A stretch of 64,000 nucleotides of DNA, taken from assembly GCA_038503065.1 (NCBI GenBank), contig JBCAMK010000018.1:1603003-1667002 (forward strand), written 5' to 3'. The translations under genes and the position numbers were made by a program. The notes under the pieces were generated by a model that ran no database searches, was not told the origin of the DNA, and saw only the letters and a list, made by a program, of their open reading frames with translations. This DNA is from Paragyromitra xinjiangensis (Eukaryota; Ascomycota; Pezizomycetes; Pezizales; Discinaceae). This document shows, in pieces, positions 46,368 to 56,786 of this stretch. Each line of letters begins with the position of its first letter. The first letter of the stretch is position 1.

Positions 46368-48528
46368 TGTAAATAGTTGTGGTGGGTTGGGGTAATGATT
46401 AAAGTACAGTTTTTTTAATGTGTGAAACTTGGTGCCACACTGTGGTACTAGTGATTTGTTATGACTGCCTAATGAGTAACGGTTGGATAGAGTAGTCCGG
46501 AGACAAGAGGATCCTCTATCTATTTACCAGTACTGCGAATCTCAGTTAAATAAAGCAGCAAACTCGGTGAGTTGCAGAAATAAACTATATCTGGGTTTAG
46601 TCCGAACCCTAACCCACTCTCATTTTCGCGAGAATCCATACCATTAGACTAAATCCAACAGAACCGAATATAAGCATATGTTTATTTTCTTTTATTTCTA
46701 GAAGGACAGTAAGGTCAAATAGAGGTGTGTATAAAACCACTACCACATTTATATAAACCATGATCGGATAAGGCAAATAGGATCGAGAAGTAGGTACAGT
46801 AGACTCTCGATATAAGCATACGCTCGAGACCAAAAAAATGCATATTTGTAGAGTATGCTTATGTCGAGAGTCTACTGTAGATGCTGGAGTATGCAGGGAA
46901 GCAAAACGCCCGTAGAAATTGAGGGCCAGGAACTCTACGGGTTTAGATGTTTATACGGTCACAACTTCGACTTGCTTCGCATTTGGTCACTTTCATACAG
47001 TGTGTGCGGTAATGAAAACGGAAGGCAATTTCTTTGATACAAAGATAATAATCCTGTCTAGCCTAAGGATGCTGAAAGACTTTCCGGAACTGGAATAGCC
47101 TATCAAGAAAATCGGGAATGGGAGTAAAAGCCTGAGTTGCAATGTGATATCTTAAGAAACATTCTTGTCGTCCTCACCTGTAGTATAGCCGCGGCGGAAG
47201 GCCTTAAGTTTGATATGATCTTTGGCCTATTTTGTTGACTCTCGGATGCAAAGGAACATCAGTGCGGCCCGTAATCAGTAGTGGGACCGCCGGGATGGGA
47301 GGGGGCAGAGGAGCTTGAGGGGTCACGGTCCGACTGCGTCCCGAGTGTGGATTATTTTTTTGAAATCTTTGTTTACGTCCTCAAAATTCTGCTTGAAGTG
47401 ATCCCGGTCGTCATTAATATATCGGTTGGTGTCTTTATTCGCCGAGTGACTCTTGGTAGTTTCGGCGGTGTCTACTGTGTCTTCTTCAAGGTCGAAAACT
47501 TACTACTGGAACTCAGGTCCTGCATATTACATCTCGCAGTTAAATTCTTCAGGGCTATCTTGTTCGCATTGGCATCTTGTTGGAGCCACTTCTACCGCCG
47601 AACTGGCGCACGCCCTATCACCCCACTGTCACCCATCGCTCATCCATACATGCACTGGTGCAGGGGTAAGTTTGGCAAACATGGCCAAGGTGGTACGATA
47701 AGGGATGTCAGCTTTCCTGCCCTAGCCCACACCACTCTTGAGAGACCTGGTGGAAATACCTAGCCGATCTAGAATGCGATATAATGTGGGCCTAAGTTGT
47801 TCGGTCAAATTATTCTTGATACTGCTTGATTTGGTATAGCTTACCTTAGTAAAGTGCACGTGTGACGTATGGAATTCCCAAAGTGGTGGAAGCAAGATTA
47901 TCAATTTATCTTACGAGCAGAAAACCACAAGATTGGAGACTTGACAGTGTAATTGTAGGGTTTGAATACTAACACCAGGTCCACAGGCCCGCGGACTTAC
48001 CGGGTAGTCGGAAAGAAACGATCTGCCACAGTTAGGTTGGTTATTGCGAACTCGACTGCTTTGTTACACGAACTTCTTCACTAGTGCTAGATTGTCTCGA
48101 GAACTGGTTTTCTCAACGTCCGAGGTAACTGGTGTTCCGTTTGAGAACCACTCGAAATAAATCAAATTCGATAGGTGCATTCCAGTCCTTAGGTGCTCTG
48201 CAAGTATGTCTCGGTATACGAACAGATAATTGGTGTTTTTTGCACAACAGCCTAACTTCTTCAGACCGGCTCGGGCGCCTCGTGAGGAAGCCATGACGGT
48301 CTCTTTGTTTCAATTGTTCGGTTTTGACATGACTTCATTATGAGATATAGATTGAATGGGAGAGGGTTGACTGTTGGATTCGGCATAAATAGGCGTGGTT
48401 CTTCCTTTATCCCAAGCTCACTCTTCGATATCATCAAAAACACTACTTCATTACTTCCCATATCCGAAATACACTTAAACAAATTACTTTCCAAACTTAC
48501 CAACCAACCTTCCTTTAAACCAACAATC
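46368..48528. other. Intergenic between regulator and metallothionein genes
   Basis: It contains the 81-bp TA-flanked MITE at 46797-46877. The 160-residue plus-strand frame at 47281-47763 and small minus-strand frames at 47722-47904 and 48064-48294 show no motifs I can trust; parts could be old transposase debris. The metallothionein promoter lies in the last few hundred bases, with an A/T-rich CATAAATAGG near 48384. Confidence 0.4.
46797..46877. mobile_element. 81-bp pogo/Fot1-type hairpin MITE
   Basis: Ends CAGTAGACTCTCGATATAAG and the complement of CAGTAGACTCTCGACATAAG are flanked by TA on both sides (46795-46796 and 46878-46879). The arms of about 28 bp leave only a short AT-rich loop. 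TA duplication and CAGT ends are the hallmark of Tc1/mariner/pogo elements. Confidence 0.85.
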
Positions 48529-48670
48529 ATGCTTGGTGGCTGTGGATGTAACGGTCCTAGCAACTGTACCTGCAGTGGGAACTGTGACTGTACCTCCTGT
48601 GTATGTCCCACGTCGTCCTGAATTCCTTAGTTTTCACGTGCTGATTTTATTTCATACGCAGGGTAAATAA
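48529..48670 (+). CDS. Seven-cysteine copper metallothionein
   Basis: Exon 48529-48600 and exon 48662-48670 encode 26 residues; intron 48601-48661 has GTATGT, a CTGAT branch site and CAG. The product begins MLGGCGC and ends TSCGK. Cysteines follow C-x-C-x5-C-x-C-x3-C-x-C-x2-C, the same spacing and length as the Neurospora crassa copper metallothionein, which clusters six Cu(I) ions. Without splicing the frame runs to a 30-residue product ending at 48621 with an eighth Cys, so the spliced form is preferred because it restores the canonical end. It should act in the cytosol, buffering copper, and be induced by it. The gene is too short for most automatic predictors. Confidence 0.88.
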
Positions 48671-50642
48671 ACTACTACCGTGCAGTTTCCGGGGCAGTCC
48701 TTCACAGTCCTTATTTTCTGGTAGCGCCGAAACGTGGTCGAACGAACGTTCAGATGTGGTTGACATGACTCTGGTTGAAGTGGCGGGTAGGGCTAGAGTT
48801 GGAGTTCAATATTTTTCGTTGGATATAAGTTGTGGTGTGACTTTGGTTCTTTTTTTCAGCCAGGTTGTGTGGTGTATTATAAGTAAGATTGTCAAGTCAA
48901 TCGTACTCTCGCTATTTCCGGTCCTAGGAATATCAGAAGTAGAAGGAAAGATATGGCATGGATAAGATGCGCAAACGGCCGAGGGACCTCGATCGGGATG
49001 GAGATGATATCCAAGGTCACTTGTAATACAGTTATCCATCAGTGCAGTGATGTACGGAGAAGAAAGTTGAAGCGAGCATGCGTAACAGCTAGTATGGGCG
49101 CGCAGTTTCAACCCTCGGCCAATCATATTAGTGCGTGGAGTGCCCCTATCTTACAAATAGTACCAAGAGCTTTGTTACATTCGATATCTCCACTACCGAT
49201 TGCACAAGAGGAATTCCTCCCTCTTTTACATCAATTTACCTCAAACAGCAGAATATGATATAGATACATTATTATACCCACAGCACCCTTTAGAACATTC
49301 TTTGCTTTAGATACGAAGCCTTGTGGATGTGTTTGGTCTAGGGGACGAGGATGTGCACAAGACCGCCATTAATCTTCAGGGGCAATAAATCTCGTTACAC
49401 TGCCAAGGGTCTTCGAAGACTCCATGATCCGTGTTTTTAACGCCGTCAGTTATCTTTTTCCTCTACGCTGTCCTTTGGTCAGGGTTAGGGGTGTGACTGG
49501 AGGTCCTATTCCCTTCATGGTGCCCTCAAGAAGCCTATCACTTGTACTATTACTCTTTCCTTTATCTATGGTCTCGCTTATAGATAATGGAAGACTTCCC
49601 GCAAGCGATAGAACGAGTTCTATCGCGAAATAGACCTGTTTTTGATGCTCTATCAGATAGAACGGGGTGTCTATCCAATTCTTATAGACCCCCCCTAGAA
49701 ACTTTCTATTCGCAGGAATAGAACTATTGATAGAATTCCAACTGTGACTTGCCACAATCAGCTAGACTACCAAGATTTTTAAGCAGCCAAGATTTATAGT
49801 TAGTGGCTAGTGGAAAATTTTTTTACCACGATCCCTAATTTGTCCTAGAGACAGAATAGAAATCCTATAGCTTGTAGAAGCTTTTGCTATGGGTATCTAT
49901 CTTCATAGATCTCGTTCTATCGCTTACGGGAAGTCCTCCAATATTTATATTTCTTTATCGATCTAATGTTTTCACGTCCTCATAATATCTCCATTTCCCT
50001 GCCACACCTCACTCTAGGGAACCCAGCAGTTCAGATCTGTGGGTCGGACCTCTGCGTCACACCAGCAGAGCGCCCAGCCTACACACACCGTGATGACCTG
50101 GTGATGTCTTTTTCCCTTTTATCACCAATCGCTGCACGGGCGGGGATAAATTGTCGTTCCTAATTGTGACGATGCTCCTCCGTCTGCGCACACGCAAAGC
50201 TCTTTTTTCACCTCCTTGAGGATTGACAGCATGTGCTTTTCCCGAGTTTTGGTTCTATGGCTTACATCGAGTGGCCCACGTGTTATGCATGCGCATTTGT
50301 GCATGTCTGTGATCTGTATAACTAGCCCTAAGGCTCGAAACCACAAGTAGAGGCCCAACTCAGCTTCAAGGCCTGAGACTTTATTTCTATATTTGTTGCA
50401 ATTTTCTTACCGCGCTGCTCGTACTCTTGGCTTTTATCGAGACCAATCAGGTTTGCGGTAGTGCGGGGCAATTTGGCCGTAGCTGAAAGCGCCGGGACGA
50501 AGTGGCTGGTTGTACAGTTCCATGGATAGCAGCAGCCTTTCCTCCGTCTCCAAGATTAGAGCCATATATAGCTGATGATTCCCAGGTACCTGAACAATTT
50601 CTAGCGGTTCCTAGTAGCTGACAAACTAGACATAAAACCTCC
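48671..50642. other. Intergenic with one inverted-repeat element
   Basis: It holds the 351-bp element at 49589-49939. The plus and minus frames elsewhere are short and motif-free. I see no RNA gene. Confidence 0.45.
49589..49939. mobile_element. 351-bp MITE with 3-bp AAT duplication
   Basis: The ends GGAAGACTTCCCGCAAGCG and the reverse complement of GGAGGACTTCCCGTAAGCG continue through GATAGAACGAG. AAT flanks both sides (49586-49588 and 49940-49942), suggesting a 3-bp target duplication as in PIF/Harbinger-like elements. The interior repeats TCTATC/GATAGA motifs and has no transposase frame. Confidence 0.72.
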
Positions 50643-51774
50643 ATGGGCTCAATGGTACGGATTCTCCCAGACATCGAGACTTACCTTTAGCCTTATCTGA
50701 CCATCTTTGCAGGAAATTTCCGCAGAAGGAGTAAAACTAGTCCCACCGTTCGATATCGAACATGAAATCACTTGCCAGTCTGTCCCTGGCCATAAGAGAC
50801 CTTTGCTAGAGCCACCTAGTCTTGGTATTCCGGGCAGTCTAAAGCAACCATCAGTCATCGAACACACCGCTGAAATTCCCGGAAATCCTATCTTAATTAA
50901 TGAATCGATTCCGGAATACCTTGGAGGCCAGCTTTCTGTCAAGTTCCTCAATCATATCGATCAATACCTCTGGTGGGCAGGACAATCTGGAAGGGACCAT
51001 ACACGCCCTCATTACCGGCAGCGACTAAAGTTTTGGGAATCGCGGCAGCGGGCGCCCAATGACAAAATACGCCCGCTTCACCGACTAGTCTCGATGCGTC
51101 GAGAGATTATAATAACTGAAGACCCATGTCTCCACCTTACCAAATTCCAAGGATCAATCTACATCAAGCCTCTTCCCCTTTATCTACTGAGCTGGAGCTT
51201 CTTCGACCAGTACATATGCCCTGATGAAGTTTTGTACGGGTACGCGGTAGGCTTTCTGTTCACCTACGTGTATCTGGTTCGATCCCAGCACGACTTCAGG
51301 ATTGCTGTGGAAAATGGTCTCATGCCAGAGCATGTCACTTGGGTTGGATGGAGTTCCTTGGCCACAAAGCTGGCTCAAATCGACCCCAACACGGTGAATA
51401 AGCGATATCACTACGGCGAACTGAAGCTGCGGCGTCTCAACCTTATCTTTCTTTTCTGGGGTGGTACTATGCCGTTCGAATTCTTTGCTAAGGACGATCG
51501 TTATATCACAAGGTACCTTGGGTGGTGGGTATGGGTGTTTGGTTTCCTTTCGATCTTGCTAAGTGCTATGCAAGTGGGCCTCGCGGTAGGCGATGTGACA
51601 GCCACATTTCAAAAGACATCCTATATATTTGCGGTCGCAGCTCTTATAGCTGTTGCAGCGTCAGTGGGTATTGTGGTTATAGTGGAGGTGGTGATAAGAT
51701 TATGCTTTTGTTGGTCGGTTTTACATCATATGTTTTTGTTTGTTCGTAGGCAGTGGGGTCGGATACCGCTCTAA
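50643..51774 (+). CDS. Fungal membrane protein of unknown function (DUF6601-like)
   Basis: A 12-nt first exon (50643-50654, ATG) and exon 50713-51774 give 357 residues. The acceptor TTTGCAG at 50706-50712 has a CTGAC branch site upstream, and no ATG precedes the conserved part in the long frame. Conserved-looking blocks are FLNHIDQYLWWAG, RPHYRQRLKF, ITEDPCLHL, IYIKPLPLYLLSWSF, GYAVGFLFTYVYLVRSQHDFRIA and RYHYGELKLRRLNLIF. Two or three C-terminal membrane spans follow (WWVWVFGFLSILLSAMQVGL, IFAVAALIAVAASVGIVVIV). I associate these blocks with a widespread fungal family of unknown function, probably DUF6601. No catalytic motif is visible. The start is the least certain part. Confidence 0.75.
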
Positions 51775-52299
51775 ATTATAGAGCGAAACCTCCATATTCG
51801 AACACGATCAATCCCAACTTAGCTTCGAATTCCTGACTACAAAATTTCCCGTTATGCGCAACTCTCATTCCCATATTTTTCCAGCAAGCTTAGTAGGGTC
51901 TTTAAACAAAGTTCTCTAGTCATCATCGGAATCGTCACTGTCCTCTCCATCAGCGGCACCATCTGATAGCTCAAGCTCGCGGCCGAGGGGCTTGTCTTGT
52001 TTGTCCCACTAAATCGAAGTGTTAATAGGACAATTCCAACACAAGCTATGGCAACTTACATCTCTTATGATTGCCCCCACCAGCAGCTTAGGTAGCTAAA
52101 AGAAGGCAAGAGACTTGTCAGATAACTTTATCCGTCTCAGATTCAAGGAGGGATAGTAAATACCACAATCCATTTGTAGTCACGGTCTGAAACTTTTTCA
52201 AGAGGTACGGCCACTGTTTCGTAGCTGTGAGCAATCAGCTAGAAGAAGTGTAATCGGAAGCACATACTTGGCAGACAGTCAATATATTTTCCTACCTGT
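51775..52299. other. 3' exon remnants of the solo vWA gene
   Basis: On the minus strand, splice-flanked open segments continue the family: one around 52200-52255, one giving LPKLLVGAIIRD (about 52060-52095), and a terminal segment WDKQDKPLGRELELSDG ending in an acidic tail and stop at about 51919. These match weaker segments downstream of K1 and K2. A frame break upstream, near 52313-52318, disconnects them from the body of the gene as read here. Confidence 0.55.
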
Positions 52300-53262
52300 T
52301 TATGGATATCGAGCCTGCGAAGGAGCTCCTCTGCACCCTTGTCATCTCCTACGCAGGCAAAATGGAACGCAACGGCTTGGGGGCCAAGTTAGAGAGATGA
52401 AGGTTAGGGTATAGATTGTGAATATGTGCTCAAACGCACCATGTTGGTTCAGCCTATCGCGTTCGCGTTCCTTTAATTTCGTAAAAAAATCGACGATAAC
52501 CTCCACCAAATGATCTTGCTTTTCACCCTCAACCTAGGGTAGATGCAGATTTAGCCTACAGCCTCGCATGGGAGAAAAGGATTTTTGAGGATCCTACCGC
52601 TCCATCCGTGACGATCATTACAAGGAGGGGCTTCTTCGGGGGGTCTTCGGGGTTCCAAATGAACCGATTTAGGATCTTCCTTTCCAATTCTGTACCTATT
52701 CTTGTCACACCCCTATATACGTGATCATCAAGAAGCGTTTTAGCCTTCTCCTCGTTAACATTTCTTCTGCCTTTGCTTGTGTTTAGAAATCTGACGGAAA
52801 GTATTCCTTGGGGGTTGGCAAGATCGTAGACGCTGGTAATCGCTCCCAGTGTTGCCTTGAGTGTTTCTATACGAGAGCCTCCTTGTTCTGTTCTCATGGA
52901 AGAACTGTCATCTGTTCGTTTTGTTCGTTAAATACGACTTAGTGAACTGGTTATTGGTACTTGAGAACCAAACCAATTAACATGACAATGTCATACAGCG
53001 TCAGTAATGCTAAATCTAACGCAACCTCCTCGCCACAGCCGTCCGCGAGTAATTGAATGACCATAGCTTCGCCAATAGCTGCTTTACCATCCAGAGCAGC
53101 ATCATCTCTATAGAAATCCCTTAATCCACTTTTCTCGTTTTTGATAAACAGTCTAAAGTGTTCGAGGCATTCTGCACGGGTAATAGCTGGCGGAGCCGGG
53201 GGTTCAGGACCCCCCACGGCATCGCTATCTGGTTCCATGCGGAGTGTGTTTTTCGATGTCAC
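52300..53262 (-). CDS. Solo vWA-domain protein, paralogue of the K1/K2 tails
   Basis: Exons 53262-52974, 52911-52598, 52533-52440 and 52376-52300 encode 257 residues ending at an in-frame TAA. A Pro-rich N-terminus is followed by the linker shared with K1 and K2 (FIKNEKSGLRDF...EEVALDLALLTLYD) and a vWA fold. The metal-ion site is intact: MLIDDSSSM (DxSxS), a threonine in RGVTRIGTEL, IVTDG and FACVGDD. The kinase is absent. Intron positions and phases in the vWA match K1 and K2, including the phase-1 intron within the MIDAS Asp codon. The frame breaks at a short T run near 52313-52318, after EELL, relative to paralogues, so the natural protein may be about 100 residues longer (exons to 51919). 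vWA domains bind partner proteins via Mg2+; the ligand is unknown. Confidence 0.8.
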
Positions 53263-54150
53263 TGCTGAGCAGTACTAGAAATGGAATCGCTGTGCTTCGG
53301 AAGCAATCTGCCTTAGCTTGAGCGCCCTTATACCAGGTTAAGTGTATTTATACCCTCACAAAGCACACTAATTCCTGTGGGAAATGGACCGCGCGTTGAG
53401 TGCGGGGGTTGTTGGAATAGCCAGTTGCAACGTTGGAAACCTTCCGTTTTAGGTAGATTTTTTGCTAATTGCCCAAATGTCTCGATCACATGTGAGGATA
53501 TCTATACCCCTAGTGGTAATATGTATGAACAATTAGTCTGGAAGGAAAAAAACAAAACTAAGAAAAGCAAAACCTCATAGCTAACAGACCGTGCATGCCC
53601 GCTATGCAGTGACCGATGTCGCGCAGCAGTGGTGATCTCGGGATCGTGAATCCTCAGGAAGTTAACTTAGTACCTAACAGAACAAAAGCCACGTCGGTAA
53701 TGCATTGAAGCAAAGAGAATTTTCGCTATCGCTTGTTTGAGGGTGTTACCAAAGTCGAGAGAAAGTGCAGGTATATTTAATTTCTATAGTCTTTGCTAGG
53801 GGCGTTAAGTGCCAATGACAACTTGAGATCCTAGGTGTCGATTTCGGTCGACTGCACCTGCGCACTGATTCTGAAACATCCTCAGGACATATCACTCTTC
53901 ACGATCTCAAAAAACCCCTTCGCTTCTCACCACCGAACTACTTAGGGCATAAGATCTCAGTCCTCTTTTCCGGATAAACCGCTTCCTCAACAGCCTCCTG
54001 GCCCAGTGCTCGACAAGCTCGCTGTCCAGGACAGGTGTGGCTTGCCAGCAATCTTCTGGGCTGCAGAGCGCGGCCATGAACCCTAGTCAAAATACTATTG
54101 GAAGAATCCATGAAGTATACTGATCAGTACCGGCACTACGATATCAGCCA
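53263..54150. other. Intergenic
   Basis: No gene, repeat or RNA I can support. It includes the promoter of the solo vWA gene. Confidence 0.4.
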
Positions 54151-55184
54151 TGGCAACGGCGACCATTATAGAGCTCATTCAATGGGCTGCGCGAGAAGGT
54201 TACGACAAAATTGTCGGGCTATTGCTAGACAATAGGCATGATGTTGGTTGCTGAGATCACACCGATACCAGCGCCCTTATGAAGCTGTAGTCGGGTTGTT
54301 TCTTGACAGAGGAGTAGATACATCTCGTGCTAGTAGTTTCTTGTTTCCACCAGCACTTAGTCGTGCAGCTTCAGAGGGCATGACAGAATAGCCCGAATAT
54401 TGCTTCGACATAGTGCAGATGTGTCAATCGACTCGGAGAAAAGCACAGCGCTCGCGCAAGTAGCATTGATGGAATATCCGGCAATAGTTCTGTTGCTTGT
54501 GGGGAAAAGAGGTACTTCAATACGTAACACGATGGGTCGGTTTGGAGAGCCACTGCTTCATGCCGCTACAGACTATCATCAAGATCCGACAGTTATAGAA
54601 ATTTTGCTTGAACCTGGAGCAGACATCGATATGTTGAGTGCAGGTGGAGTGACCGCTACGATGCATGCACACGTACTCGGAAACGATGGAGTTGTTTGCT
54701 TCTTCCTCACCAAGCCCTGAAATGACAAGCCGGGCGCAAACAAAATTCCCTCCTAGCTTGATGGTGAAATCTGACCATCTTTCCTAAAGCTTGTTGCAGA
54801 GGAACCCCTACAAATTTGTTAGGAATGCAAGGACGGTTTAGATGAGGGGCATATTTTCGTTGAAGCAGTACGCATTGGTCACAAGCTACAGTCAGGAACG
54901 TTCTCGGGAAAGGTGTCGATATTCACACCCGCAGAGGGCAAGCGAGACTACGCTTTACCTAGCAGCTGGATAGACACATTGTGTGGACGAAGAGATGGTC
55001 GCTAGTCGCATTCCTTCTAAATACAGGAGCAGACGTTAATTTGCTGGGTCCTCAGGGAAACTCACCACTAGATGTAGCAGTCGAACTTGTTCCAGCGCCA
55101 GGTGTTGGGCTAGTGGGAGCAAAGATCAAGCAGACTTCAACTATCCAGGAGTGCATACCGGATACTACCATCCATGTCCCGTAG
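54151..55184 (+). pseudogene. Decayed ankyrin-repeat gene
   Basis: Fragments of ankyrin repeats appear in shifting plus-strand frames separated by stops: ELIQWAAREGYDKIVGLLLD near 54172-54231, RIARILLRHSADVSID near 54388, GEPLLHAATDYHQDPTVIEILLEPGADID near 54546-54630, and VAFLLNTGADVNLLGPQGNSPLDVAVE near 55006-55090. The order and spacing fit one eroded array. No intact start or N-terminal domain is visible. It adds to the ankyrin genes at 24.6 and 33.4 kb. Confidence 0.7.
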
Positions 55185-56396
55185 CACATAGTGCTGTTTC
55201 GTGCTGTGTTTGGTAAAATAGCTAAATAGTTGTAAATAAACGTTTTCAAAAATTCCTTTAAGCATATACTGTATCATTACACCAATACACGGCAATTCAC
55301 GAGTAACCGCTCATGATAGTTGAAAATAAGCTTCCTAATCGAATATTCATAGTAGACGCTGGTGGGGAGAATGCCCGATGAGCCAAAGGTTGGGAACTAG
55401 CATGCGCGTGTTGCCTATAAATTTAAGCCTGTATGGAGTACGACTCTATAGTCAACCAATTTCTCTATTCTCTACCTCTTGATCTCTATAAAACAACAGA
55501 CGATGTTGCAAATAGGTTCCCCAACCGAGCATCGATGATATACTCTGGAGGAAGAAATCGGGAGTCCAGGAAGTGAAGAGTTTTCACGGGACCGAAGTAT
55601 ATTGGCCTGTACTGCTGTCCTCTTTACTGTCTCCAGATCTCTATATCCAACAAATGATGCCAACACAGTTCCGAGTGATAATTTATGACCCTTCAGGACA
55701 TAACGGGTTACACATACCATACTAATTTGGATTACAATTTAGATCGGGTGTCACGCTATAATTTAAATGACAAAACATATACTCCATCAGCACGGCCCCC
55801 ACATAGTTAACGCCACCCCTAGCTAAACTATATGGCTAATATTGGAATGTTTCCATCGATATATTCAGTTTCCTCTGTTGGGTCGAATGGGATATCGGCA
55901 TTTCAGATTCTTGACGGGGCTGCTCCCCTACCACAAATGATTTGGCATCACCACAGGATTGGCGTATGTATACCTTGGACCGCTTCTCTGCACAGGCGTT
56001 CCGTTCCACCCTTTCACTTCTCTGAGATTGTGTAAATATTTATCAACTACGATATTCGCGGCTCTCAGGCCACCTGATGTGAACTTCAGCTCTCTATCAC
56101 ATGCTCGGAACTTTGTTTCGTGCCAACTCCCCTTTTTTGTTTTTATTTTCAGTTATTTACTCTGCCCCGGCACAGTTATCCTATCAGGGTCCACCCGGTA
56201 CCATATCCATATGACAAACAATCACGACCTTTCCATCACACTTCCCCCCCACAGAGCTCATACTACATAAAAAAGGAAGAAATATCATGACTTCTTCCGG
56301 CGGAGCTTCTATAGGACTTTAGTTAGTCGAAACTCTGTTATAAATGCGTAAATAGGGCACAAGGGGAGGAAGACATACGTCAGCTATAATGCATAC
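55185..56396. other. Intergenic
   Basis: I see only short frames without motifs and no clear repeat. Confidence 0.4.
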
Positions 56397-56786
56397 TTAT
56401 TGCAAAGCAGCTCCATAGAAGTTTCCACCATCAGCCTTGCTCGATCCCAGGCTAGTGAGCTTGCCGTTGTTATTGAGGAAAAGCTCAGCATAACCGCCGT
56501 TGTCGGTCTGGGAATGTCCACCAACCCCATGTCCGAGGACAAAATTGATTAGGCCACCGGTAGTCGCGACATCGAAATCAGTTTGACGGGACTGGAAATC
56601 AAAGCTGAGCTGCTTGCCGGCCTGCAACGTTTTCTTGTCCGACGAGATGGTGACACCGCTACCGCTGGAGAATACCGTAGTAATCACAATATCGTTGTAA
56701 CCAGGGTTCGATAAAGTGACGCTGGCCCAATCAGAAGTAGACTTCAGTCTGAGAGAGTAGCTTTGGATTCCAATGAGGTCAGACAT
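56397..56786 (-). CDS. Small beta-rich orphan protein
   Basis: A single-exon 129-residue frame from a good ATG. It lacks a signal peptide, Cys and membrane spans and is rich in Ser, Gly, Thr and Asn. Alternating hydrophobic strands (YSLRLKS, WASVTLSN, DIVITTVFSSG, LSFDFQS, INFVLGHG, AELFLNN) suggest a cytosolic beta-sandwich like fungal fruit-body-type lectins or similar small folds. I do not recognise a family and assign no function. The frame is clearly non-random, and the upstream leader (56787-56900) contains a possible intron. Confidence 0.65.
   Translation of the reverse strand: MSDLIGIQSYSLRLKSTSDWASVTLSNPGYNDIVITTVFSSGSGVTISSDKKTLQAGKQLSFDFQSRQTDFDVATTGGLINFVLGHGVGGHSQTDNGGYAELFLNNNGKLTSLGSSKADGGNFYGAALQ

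Noticed and set aside
47281..47763. 160-residue plus-strand frame
   Set aside because: It shows no domain, no conserved pattern and no splice or promoter support; old transposon debris remains possible but cannot be supported.
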